This document shows, in pieces, positions 1 to 5,699 of a stretch of DNA of 5,699 nt (positions within the stretch are counted from its first letter, which is position 1; each line of letters starts with the position of its first letter). The stretch covers positions 1 through 5,699 of the forward strand of contig JAGPFK010000117.1 of the NCBI GenBank assembly GCA_018056585.1. The letters run 5' to 3'. The stretch comes from Clostridia bacterium. GTDB taxonomy: Bacteria > Bacillota > Clostridia > Saccharofermentanales > UBA5734. The notes beneath the pieces are model-generated. The model was not told where the DNA came from. It ran no database searches and worked only from the letters and a program-made list of their open reading frames with translations. Both the position numbers and the translations under genes were made by a program.

Positions 1-632
1 CCCAGACAGGGCTCAGGGGATTGCCGAAAAAGCATATTCCGCTCTTTCTGACACTAAAGGGTGAACGATATGAATATGAAATGAACATGCTTCTGGAAGT
101 CAAGCCCAACAATATTCCGATTGTTCAGGTTCCTATTGATACGGTTTATATCGAAGGGAACAAGTATTCACATTACCGCCCATTTATTGATTCGGTGCGT
201 ATTTATGGTTTGATCCTGCGTTATCTGACCTCTTCTTTGACGGCTGGCATCGTTGATTACGGCGTTTTCGCAATCATGCACCTTAATTTTCCTCACTTGC
301 TGATTGAAAGCGTCATCGTTGCCAGAATATGCAGCTCTATTGTCAATTTTACGATTAACCGCAACCTTGTTTTTCGACAGAAAATGGCGGTTGTTCATGC
401 GGCTATTCGGTATTATACGCTGGTTGTGGTCATAATGTTGGCCAGTTCAGGTTCCATATGGCTTCTTTCAACGGTGCTTGGTATGAATGCGTTTATCGCG
501 AAGATCATAACCGATATATTGCTTGGGTTTGTCAGTTTTACCGTACAAAGAGAATTTGTTTATAACTCGTCTGGCAAGGGGAAGATTTTTAAGAACAAAC
601 GATCGGCAAAATCAGAAATAGGCACGGATTAG
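1..632 (+). CDS. GT2-GtrA fusion glycosyltransferase, 3' part (5' end outside window)
   Basis: This is the C-terminal 209 residues of a bifunctional membrane protein; the gene starts left of the window. The frame is open from base 3 and begins QTGLRGLP, the conserved 'DTQTGLRG' block of GT2 enzymes related to dolichyl-phosphate mannose synthase and DPMS-like bactoprenol glucosyltransferases. The block GERYEYEMNMLLE, then VPIDTVYIEGN and SHYRPFIDS, is the usual end of that catalytic domain. From about base 207 a GtrA domain follows, with four hydrophobic segments (roughly bases 215-280, 295-360, 405-480 and 485-550). It carries the family hallmark NFTINRNLVF (bases 345-374) and a second, similar SFTVQREFVY near the end, then a lysine-rich cytoplasmic tail. 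Known family role: transfer of a sugar to a polyprenyl phosphate, and movement of that lipid-sugar across the membrane. The sugar cannot be read from this part. The TTG at 21 is internal, not the start, because conserved GT2 residues lie before it. Confidence 0.5.
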   Translation, partial: QTGLRGLPKKHIPLFLTLKGERYEYEMNMLLEVKPNNIPIVQVPIDTVYIEGNKYSHYRPFIDSVRIYGLILRYLTSSLTAGIVDYGVFAIMHLNFPHLLIESVIVARICSSIVNFTINRNLVFRQKMAVVHAAIRYYTLVVVIMLASSGSIWLLSTVLGMNAFIAKIITDILLGFVSFTVQREFVYNSSGKGKIFKNKRSAKSEIGTD

Positions 633-640
633 CCCGTCTT

Positions 641-645
641 GGAGG
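641..645 (+). promoter_or_regulatory. Ribosome binding site of the UroD-like gene
   Basis: A GGAGG stands seven bases before the ATG at 653 and within the 20-base gap after the GtrA stop codon. It fixes the start of the downstream gene. There is no room for a separate promoter plus terminator in this gap, which supports co-transcription with the upstream glycosyltransferase. Confidence 0.5.
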
Positions 646-652
646 ATTTAAA

Positions 653-1630
653 ATGAATAGCAGGGAGCGTGTCTTGGCTGCGCTCAAACGCCAGATTCCA
701 GATCGGGTCCCTTTTGTTGATACGGTTGACACCAACATGCAAATTCGCATTATGGGCCGATCTGATTTTTCCCCCGAAGATTTGGCTGAAACGATGGGTT
801 TTGACGCGCTGCTTTTAAATGCTTACCCCCCCTTTTTTGTTCAGCAGGTTCTGACCGGTTCAGGCAGTGAATTTATCAAAGAACCTTTGATAAAATCCAG
901 AAAAGATCTTGATCTGGCAAGATTTCCCAAAATAGATGATAATTACCTGGAAGAAGCAAAGCGTTTTGTGGCTCGTTATCACAAAACCGGCTATGCATTG
1001 GGGCTTGTGACACGAATGGGCGCGTCCGGCGTCTTGAACAGTATGGGTCTGGAGGGTTTCTCCTACGCTTTGGCTGATGATCCCTTTGTGATTGAAACAT
1101 TGTTTGATCGCTATGTTGCCTTTGCTGTCAAGCTTTTGGAAAAAACGCAAAACCTTGGTTTTGATTTTATAAAGTTTTCTGATGACATTGCCTTTAAATC
1201 GGGCCCCATGTTTTCCCCAAAGATATTCCGGGAGCTTTTTTTACCCAGGATGAGGACGGTTGCTTCCTATGTGAAGTTGCCCTTTATTTATCACAGTGAT
1301 GGTAATTTGTTACCCATCTTTGATGATCTTCTGTCACTGGGCATGCAGGCCATCAACCCGATTGAGCCAGGCGCCATGGATATCGAGCAGATCAAAGAAC
1401 AATATGGGGATCGAATTTGTCTGCACGGTAACATCGACTTGCACTACACCTTGACCCGCGGTACGCCTGAAGAAGTGAGGGCTGAAGTGAAGCAAAGGAT
1501 ATTGAAGATTGGACGAGGTGGCGGTTATATCATTGCCAGCTCCAATTCCATCACCAATTATTGTAAACTGGAAAATGTTCTGGCTATGCGGGATGCAATC
1601 CGGGAATATGGGTCCTATGATGCCCAATAA
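653..1630 (+). CDS. Uroporphyrinogen decarboxylase-fold family protein (non-haem branch)
   Basis: A 325-residue soluble protein with no signal peptide or membrane segment and a length normal for the URO-D superfamily (TIM barrel). Family features seen: the start MNSRERVLAALKRQIPDRVPF, the strand-end motif YHSDGNLLPIFDDL (H214, D216), NPIEPGAMDIEQIK, LHGNIDL (H258, N260, D262), and a closing GGYIIASSNSI followed by LENVLAM. True uroporphyrinogen decarboxylase (HemE) has an N-terminal MRQAGR-type arginine motif, which is absent, so a haem role is unlikely. The methyl-cobalamin:CoM transferases of the superfamily (MtaA, CmuA) use a His-x-Cys plus a distant Cys to bind zinc; here the matching places read H-S-D and S-N-S. 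Reaction and substrate are unknown. Relatives of this HSDG type often sit near sugar-degrading genes, as here, with a mannosidase 62 bases downstream. Odd detail: a run of seven C and six T at 826-838, with the frame intact. Confidence 0.5.
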   Translation: MNSRERVLAALKRQIPDRVPFVDTVDTNMQIRIMGRSDFSPEDLAETMGFDALLLNAYPPFFVQQVLTGSGSEFIKEPLIKSRKDLDLARFPKIDDNYLEEAKRFVARYHKTGYALGLVTRMGASGVLNSMGLEGFSYALADDPFVIETLFDRYVAFAVKLLEKTQNLGFDFIKFSDDIAFKSGPMFSPKIFRELFLPRMRTVASYVKLPFIYHSDGNLLPIFDDLLSLGMQAINPIEPGAMDIEQIKEQYGDRICLHGNIDLHYTLTRGTPEEVRAEVKQRILKIGRGGGYIIASSNSITNYCKLENVLAMRDAIREYGSYDAQ

Positions 1631-1679
1631 CGCCTGATCCTCAATTGCATTTGACCAATTTGTTGAGACGAGAAGAGAT

Positions 1680-1684
1680 GGAGG
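1680..1684 (+). promoter_or_regulatory. Ribosome binding site that decides the mannosidase start
   Basis: GGAGG lies eight bases before the ATG at 1693. The same frame is open further upstream, with a TTG at 1645 and an ATG at 1678, but neither has a comparable site before it. The ATG at 1678 overlaps this GGAGG itself. The protein from 1693 begins MYFTLQRIERIC, resembling the usual opening of bacterial GH38 enzymes, so 1693 is preferred. Confidence 0.5.
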
Positions 1685-1692
1685 CGCGTTTT

Positions 1693-4600
1693 ATGTATTT
1701 TACATTGCAGCGAATCGAACGCATTTGCAAGGATCTGAAAAAACTGATTTATCATCCTGAGCAATTAATCAGCGGACTGAGCTGGAAAGAAGGACGATAC
1801 ACTTCTCCGCTCGATGCTGACAAAGCCCTCTTGGATTGGCGGCCTTTTAGACCAGGAGACAGATGGGGTGCCTATGATGCACATGCCTGGTTCCGGACCG
1901 ATGTTGTGATTCCAGATCAATTTGAAGACAAAAAAATTCTGCTGGATGTTTCTGTGGATCAGGAAAATTGGTTTGCTGACAGCCGACAATTTCTTTTGTT
2001 TGTGAACGGGAAAATTCATCAAGGAATGGATGTTAACCACAGAACGAGTGTTCTGCAAAAAAAAGCGAAAGCCGGCGATGTGATACGTATTGATCTTCAG
2101 GCTTATGCCGGTTTGGTCGAAAAGAAGACGGAGCTTTACCTAAAGCTTTTGGTTGAAAATGAAGATGTTAAGAAACTATACTACGACTTATTCGTACCCC
2201 TTCAGGTTGCGCGCGAACTTCCAGAAGGAGATAAACTTCGCTGTGACATTCTAGACATACTCAATCAAGCTATCAATCAGCTGGACATGCGAAAGCCCTT
2301 CAGTGAAGCTTTTCATTGCTCTGTAGCTGAGACAAATGACTTTTTGGAGCAGCGTTTTTACCAGAACTTTTGTGGCGAGAATCAAATAAAAGCTGCCTGT
2401 GTGGGGCATACACATATTGATGTTGCCTGGCTTTGGCGGCTGTGCCAAACAAGAGAAAAAACCAGCCGCAGTTTTGCAACGGTCCTGCGGCTCATGGAGG
2501 ATTATCCGGAGTATGTCTTCATGTCATCTCAACCGCAGTTGTATCAGTTTTTGCAGGAAGATTATCCGGAATTATTTGAGCAGGTCAGGAGGCGCGTTGC
2601 AGAAGGACGATGGGAAGCGGAAGGTGCGATGTGGCTGGAAGCCGATTGTAACCTGACATCCGGCGAATCCCTGGTTCGTCAGATTATGCACGGAACGAGA
2701 TATTTCAGGGAGCAGTTCGGCGTAGAAAATAAAGTATTGTGGCTTCCGGATGTTTTCGGCTACAGCGCAGCACTGCCTCAAATCCTCAAGCTGTCTGGCA
2801 TTGACTACTTTATGACAACCAAAATTAATTGGAACCAATACAACCAAATCCCGGCCGACACTTTCTATTGGGAGGGTATCGATGGATCAAAGGTTCTGAC
2901 TCACTTTATCACAACCGCGTCGGAAACCTATAATCCGACGCCTTACTTCAGTACGTATAATGGGATTCTGGCCCCGCGCCCGATCATGGGCGGCTGGAAA
3001 AGATACAAGGAAAAGCAGATTCATAATGAAATCCTCGTATCTTATGGCTATGGAGACGGAGGTGGCGGGCCAACGGAAGACATGCTTGAAACCGGACGAC
3101 GTATGGCACGCGGTATCCCGGGATGCCCTCAGGTGATTATGGAAGGAGCCCTGCCGTTTTTTCAGCGGCTTGAAGAAACTGTCAAAGACAGTCCGTGGCT
3201 AAAAAAATGGATTGGTGAATTATATTTTGAATATCATCGTGGAACCTACACCTCGATGGCACGCAACAAGCGATACAATCGAAAATCAGAGCTGCTTTAC
3301 CATGATGTAGAAACACTGTTTACCATGGCCGGGCTGATGTGCAAGAGCCCCTGGCCAAGTCAAACACTGGATCAAAACTGGAAAATAATTTTACTCAATC
3401 AGTTTCATGATATCCTGCCTGGTTCATCAATCGAGCCTGTCTATGAAGATTCCCGGATCCAATATGAACAGGTCTTAAAAGAAGGGCGAGAATTAGCAGA
3501 TCAGGCTCTGGATGATCTGGCTCGTTCTGTCCAAACTGAGCAAGCCACAGTCGTGGTTTTTAACACAGCCGGCTATGAGCGAAGTGAGATTGTTCATCTG
3601 CCCTGGCCTGAAGACAAGCCGATTCCACAACTGACTTGTTTAAATCACGAACCGGCTCTTGCTGTCCAGCGCTGCGGAGATCATTTGATTTTCCAATCTC
3701 CGCCCATTTTACCCAAAGGCTATTGCAGTTTGCTTTTGCATGAAAAAGAAACAGATAAAACAGCGACCGCTATTTTATCGGAATTGTCTGTTCTGGAAGT
3801 GACGCCGGATCGTCTTGAAAACCGCTTTTTCAGGATCGATTTGGATGAAAAGGGCCAGTTCGTTCGTCTCTTTGATAAAATGAGCGAACGTGATGTGCTT
3901 CAAGAGGGTAAAAAGGGCAATGTCCTGCGCGTTTTTGAAGATAAGCCAATGAATCATCAAAACTGGGACATCGATATCTATTATCAACAAAAAAGCTGGG
4001 TTATTGATGAGATCAGCTCCATAGAAGTGATTGAACAGGGGCCGGTCCGGGGTGCTTTGCGCATCACGCGCGATTTTCTGGATTCACGGATGATTCAAAC
4101 CATTTATCTTTATGATCAGATTGCCCGCATTGATTTTGATACGTTTATCGATTGGAAAGAAGATGAGCTTTTACTTAAGGCTGAGTTTCCGGTTGAAATC
4201 CATGCGGATACAGCAACCTATGATATTCAATTCGGAAATGTAACCCGTCCGACGCATTGGAATACCTCGTGGGATTGGGCTCGCTTCGAAGTTTGTGCGC
4301 AAAAGTGGGCCGATCTTTCTGAAGAAGGCTATGGCGTGAGCCTGCTCAATGATTGTAAATACGGCCATGATATCCGTGATGGCGTTATGCGGCTGACTTT
4401 ACTCAAATGCGGCATGGATCCCAACCCACATGCCGACCGTGAGCAGCACCGCTTTGTCTACGCCTTGTATCCGCATCTGGGAAGCTGGCGTCAGGCCAAT
4501 ACCATGCAACAGGCATATAACCTCAATGTACCGCTGTATGCGCGTCTGATTGAAAAACGTCAGGAAGGAATCCTGCCCTCAAGCTGGTCCTTGTGTCACA

Positions 4601-4875
4601 TCGATGCCTTCAACCATGTGATGCTCGAAACCATCAAGCAAGCTGAGGACCGCGACGGCTATATCCTGCGGTTGTTTGAGTATACCAACCGGCGCGGTCC
4701 GGTTACCCTGACCTTTGGCCTGCCAGTTCAAAAGGCTGTCCTTTGTGATCTGCTGGAACGTCCCCTTGAAACTCTTTCCTTGGATACGGATCCCCATGTT
4801 TTAGACATTGAAATGAAACCGTATGAAATAAAAACCATTCGGATTGAGTTTAAAAACCCTGAATCTGATTCTTAA
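1693..4875 (+). CDS. Cytoplasmic alpha-mannosidase, glycoside hydrolase family 38
   Basis: A 1060-residue retaining exo-alpha-mannosidase, full length for bacterial GH38 enzymes. It has no signal peptide, so it should act in the cytoplasm on imported or internal alpha-mannosides. Residues 1 to about 225 form an N-terminal beta-sandwich-like accessory domain. The catalytic domain begins at GHTHIDVAWLW, with expected metal ligands H241 and D243. The nucleophile region is LPDVFGYSAALPQ (D353, probable nucleophile and metal contact), GYGDGGGGP carries D455, a probable acid/base candidate, and H572 in NQFHDILPGSS is the expected fourth metal ligand. The middle helical domain carries HRGTYTS (515-521) and ARNKRYNRKSE. 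The C-terminal beta domains (from about 700) keep FEDKP (748-752), NWDID and KYGHD (889-893). All catalytic motifs are intact, so it is probably active. Linkage specificity (1,2, 1,3 or 1,6) and a role in mannosyl-glycerate or N-glycan-type substrates cannot be told from sequence. It is probably the last gene of the operon. Confidence 0.5.
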   Translation: MYFTLQRIERICKDLKKLIYHPEQLISGLSWKEGRYTSPLDADKALLDWRPFRPGDRWGAYDAHAWFRTDVVIPDQFEDKKILLDVSVDQENWFADSRQFLLFVNGKIHQGMDVNHRTSVLQKKAKAGDVIRIDLQAYAGLVEKKTELYLKLLVENEDVKKLYYDLFVPLQVARELPEGDKLRCDILDILNQAINQLDMRKPFSEAFHCSVAETNDFLEQRFYQNFCGENQIKAACVGHTHIDVAWLWRLCQTREKTSRSFATVLRLMEDYPEYVFMSSQPQLYQFLQEDYPELFEQVRRRVAEGRWEAEGAMWLEADCNLTSGESLVRQIMHGTRYFREQFGVENKVLWLPDVFGYSAALPQILKLSGIDYFMTTKINWNQYNQIPADTFYWEGIDGSKVLTHFITTASETYNPTPYFSTYNGILAPRPIMGGWKRYKEKQIHNEILVSYGYGDGGGGPTEDMLETGRRMARGIPGCPQVIMEGALPFFQRLEETVKDSPWLKKWIGELYFEYHRGTYTSMARNKRYNRKSELLYHDVETLFTMAGLMCKSPWPSQTLDQNWKIILLNQFHDILPGSSIEPVYEDSRIQYEQVLKEGRELADQALDDLARSVQTEQATVVVFNTAGYERSEIVHLPWPEDKPIPQLTCLNHEPALAVQRCGDHLIFQSPPILPKGYCSLLLHEKETDKTATAILSELSVLEVTPDRLENRFFRIDLDEKGQFVRLFDKMSERDVLQEGKKGNVLRVFEDKPMNHQNWDIDIYYQQKSWVIDEISSIEVIEQGPVRGALRITRDFLDSRMIQTIYLYDQIARIDFDTFIDWKEDELLLKAEFPVEIHADTATYDIQFGNVTRPTHWNTSWDWARFEVCAQKWADLSEEGYGVSLLNDCKYGHDIRDGVMRLTLLKCGMDPNPHADREQHRFVYALYPHLGSWRQANTMQQAYNLNVPLYARLIEKRQEGILPSSWSLCHIDAFNHVMLETIKQAEDRDGYILRLFEYTNRRGPVTLTFGLPVQKAVLCDLLERPLETLSLDTDPHVLDIEMKPYEIKTIRIEFKNPESDS

Positions 4876-4880
4876 AAAGC

Positions 4881-4924
4881 TGACATACTCCCACAAATTC
4901 ATGTGTGGGAGTACGTCAATTTTT
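4881..4924 (+). terminator. Strong intrinsic terminator after the mannosidase, probably bidirectional
   Basis: An inverted repeat with 15-base arms (4881-4895 and 4904-4918) flanks an eight-base loop and is followed by A then TTTTT (4920-4924). It begins six bases after the mannosidase stop. One position mismatches on the plus strand (A4885 against C4914). A run of five A at 4874-4878 would supply a U-tract for minus-strand transcripts after two intervening bases, so the structure may stop transcription in both directions. Confidence 0.5.
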
Positions 4925-4932
4925 GCATCGTG

Positions 4933-5055
4933 ATGATCCGGACAGGCCAGGGGAGGATATTCTGGAAACGCCGGGGGGATCCGTTGGCACGGCTGTTCCA
5001 ACTGGCCGGTATCGAGAATCCAAAAAGCCCGGATGATTGCTACCTGCCTTCCTGA
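4933..5055 (+). other. Short orphan reading frame, possible 3' relic of a lost gene
   Basis: A 40-codon frame from ATG 4933 to TGA 5053-5055, open back to the mannosidase stop. Its second half, RRGDPLARLFQLAGIENP followed by KSPDDCYLPS, reads like the well-formed C-terminus of a real protein rather than random translation. The ATG has no convincing ribosome binding site: the only purine-rich stretch, AGGGGAGG (4949-4956), lies inside the frame. I do not recognise the family. It may be the tail of a gene whose front was lost when mobile DNA inserted or was excised here, or it may be chance. The minus strand is also open through this stretch, but that product shows no family features. Confidence 0.5.
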
Positions 5056-5110
5056 GATAATAACGATGAATCCGATGAAAAACATTGATATTTCAATAGA
5101 TTAAAGCATT

Positions 5111-5140
5111 TTTACCCTGACATTTACTTCGTTATACAAT
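5111..5140 (+). promoter_or_regulatory. Candidate promoter of the transposase
   Basis: TTTACC (5111-5116) and TACAAT (5135-5140) are spaced by 18 bases in an AT-rich stretch. They match the -35 consensus at four of six and the -10 consensus at five of six positions. Transcription would start near 5147, leaving a leader of about 20 bases before the transposase ATG. The -10 box overlaps the left arm of the inverted repeat at 5127-5156. The -35 is weak, and an overlapping -10 candidate, TATACA (5133-5138), is also possible. Confidence 0.5.
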
Positions 5141-5156
5141 ATCACATATAACGAGG
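5127..5156 (+). repeat. Inverted repeat covering the transposase ribosome binding site
   Basis: The arms 5127-5136 and 5147-5156 pair over ten positions around a ten-base loop. Eight inner pairs, TCGTTATA with TATAACGA, are perfect; next come a G-U wobble in RNA (5128 with 5155) and a C-G pair (5127 with 5156). The right arm takes in the first half of the GAGGAGG ribosome binding site. The structure could act as an RNA hairpin that lowers translation or as a DNA operator over the -10 region. Confidence 0.5.
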
Positions 5157-5160
5157 AGGG
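5153..5160 (+). promoter_or_regulatory. Ribosome binding site that decides the transposase start
   Basis: The strong GAGGAGGG ends directly against an ATG at 5161, which is too close to be used. It is six bases before the in-frame ATG at 5167, which is therefore the probable start. Its first four bases lie in the inverted repeat. Confidence 0.5.
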
Positions 5161-5166
5161 ATGGTT

Positions 5167-5699
5167 ATGAGCATCGTCTATCAAACCAATAAGCAAACGG
5201 GCATCACCTACGTCTATGAAAGCCAAGCCTACTGGGATAAAGAGAAACAGCAGTCCAGGGCCAGACGTAAGCTGATTGGCAAGCTGGATCCAGAGACAGG
5301 CGAAATCGTCCCGACCCGAAGTTACAACAAGCATGTCCCCAAGGAGAAAGGACCGGCCAAGCAGGGACCCGTCCCCATTACCAGGATACAAAGACGGTTC
5401 TACGGTGCCACCCACCTCTTTGACCAGATAGGTGTTATAACGGGAGTGCAGGAAGACCTGAAAGCCTGTTTTCAAGACACTTACAAACAGATACTGTCCG
5501 TTGCCTACTACCTGATCCTGGAAGACAGCAACCCTTTAAGCCGGTTTTCCCGCTGGCACCGACTCCATGTCCATCCCTACGGCGATGACTTGCCGTCCCA
5601 ACGAAGCAGCGAACTGTTCCAGTCCATGAAAGAAGAACAGCGGATGGCGTTTTTCAAGAAACAGGGCAAACGCCGCATTGAAAAAGAATATTGGGCTTT
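5167..5699 (+). CDS. IS4/IS1634-like DDE transposase, N-terminal part (cut by window end)
   Basis: The visible 177 residues start MSIVYQTNKQTGITYVYE and continue AYWDKEKQQSRARRKLIG, then KLDPETGEIVPTR. I recognise this opening from IS4-superfamily transposases usually labelled IS1634-like. A central helical part (from about residue 75) leads to LPSQRSSELF (142-151) and then KRRIEKEYWAF at the edge. In relatives as I remember them, the next residue after this block is the first catalytic aspartate of the DDE triad, so the catalytic core lies just outside and its integrity is unknown. The enzyme would cut and paste its own element. The visible frame has no stop or frameshift. Terminal inverted repeats cannot be assigned without the right end. 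It lies behind the operon terminator, so it is an independent unit. Family-level assignment is from recollection; 'transposase' is firm, the subgroup less so. Confidence 0.5.
   Translation, partial: MSIVYQTNKQTGITYVYESQAYWDKEKQQSRARRKLIGKLDPETGEIVPTRSYNKHVPKEKGPAKQGPVPITRIQRRFYGATHLFDQIGVITGVQEDLKACFQDTYKQILSVAYYLILEDSNPLSRFSRWHRLHVHPYGDDLPSQRSSELFQSMKEEQRMAFFKKQGKRRIEKEYWA

Larger units (their letters stand above)
4876..5166. other. Intergenic stretch between operon and insertion sequence
   Basis: These 291 bases hold, in order, the terminator, the orphan frame ending at 5055, and about 100 AT-rich bases with the candidate promoter and inverted repeat. A small imperfect palindrome, ATTGA-TATT-TCAAT (5083-5096), also lies here. 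The left boundary of the insertion sequence must fall in this stretch, probably between 5056 and 5130 judging by the switch to AT-rich sequence, but no terminal repeat or target duplication can be shown. Confidence 0.5.

Noticed and set aside
1651..1680. TTGACC at 1651 as a -35 box for a separate mannosidase promoter
   Set aside because: No -10-like sequence at a 16-18 base spacing.
1645..1692. N-terminal extension of the mannosidase from TTG 1645 or ATG 1678
   Set aside because: No suitable ribosome binding site precedes them, and the GGAGG at 1680-1684 is well placed for the ATG at 1693.
2057..2064. Run of eight A in the mannosidase as a possible programmed frameshift or slippage site
   Set aside because: The frame is intact on both sides and all conserved motifs are in frame; the run encodes part of Q-K-K without a stimulatory structure that I can see.
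2500..2570. Eleven-base direct repeat GATTATCCGGA at 2500 and 2560
   Set aside because: Both copies encode EDYPE in the mannosidase, a motif conserved by protein constraint; no further copies are seen.
4801..5085. Minus-strand open frame of 94 codons over the mannosidase end and the intergenic stretch
   Set aside because: It crosses the terminator hairpin and the coding end of the mannosidase, shows no family motif and has no good ribosome binding site; it is a by-product of the opposite strand.
5101..5475. Minus-strand open frame of 124 codons
   Set aside because: It lies antisense to the recognisable transposase N-terminus and has no protein-family features.

Overview
The window carries a run of plus-strand genes from a bacterium, followed by the start of an insertion sequence. 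Strong GGAGG-type ribosome binding sites, short intergenic gaps and a mid-range base composition suggest an anaerobic bacterium of the Firmicutes, Desulfobacterota, spirochaete or Vecturithrix sort. Nothing here fixes the phylum, and that guess rests on where I have seen these families together. No tRNA, rRNA or CRISPR array is visible.

Layout: (1) Bases 1-632 are the 3' part of a two-domain membrane glycosyltransferase. The visible frame opens on a GT2 (dolichyl-phosphate-mannose-synthase-like) signature and continues without a break into a four-helix GtrA domain. (2) Bases 653-1630 encode a uroporphyrinogen-decarboxylase-fold protein that lacks the haem-enzyme signature and the usual zinc ligands of the corrinoid methyltransferase branch. 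(3) Bases 1693-4875 encode a complete cytoplasmic GH38 alpha-mannosidase with its metal-site, nucleophile and family motifs intact. (4) Bases 4876-5166 hold a strong, probably bidirectional terminator, a short orphan reading frame that may be a gene relic, and an AT-rich leader with an inverted repeat over a ribosome binding site. (5) From 5167 to the right edge lies the N-terminal part of an IS4/IS1634-like transposase, cut off by the window.

The first three genes are co-directional, with gaps of 20 and 62 bases, and are closed by the terminator six bases after the mannosidase stop, so they plausibly form one transcription unit. A likely theme is mannose/glycan handling: a lipid-linked sugar transferase or flippase-like protein, an uncharacterised UroD-like enzyme, and an exo-mannosidase acting on imported or internal mannosides. 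The functional link is inference from neighbourhood.

The most interesting non-coding structure is at 5127-5156. An inverted repeat there would hide the transposase ribosome binding site in read-through transcripts, but not in transcripts starting from a candidate promoter inside the repeat.
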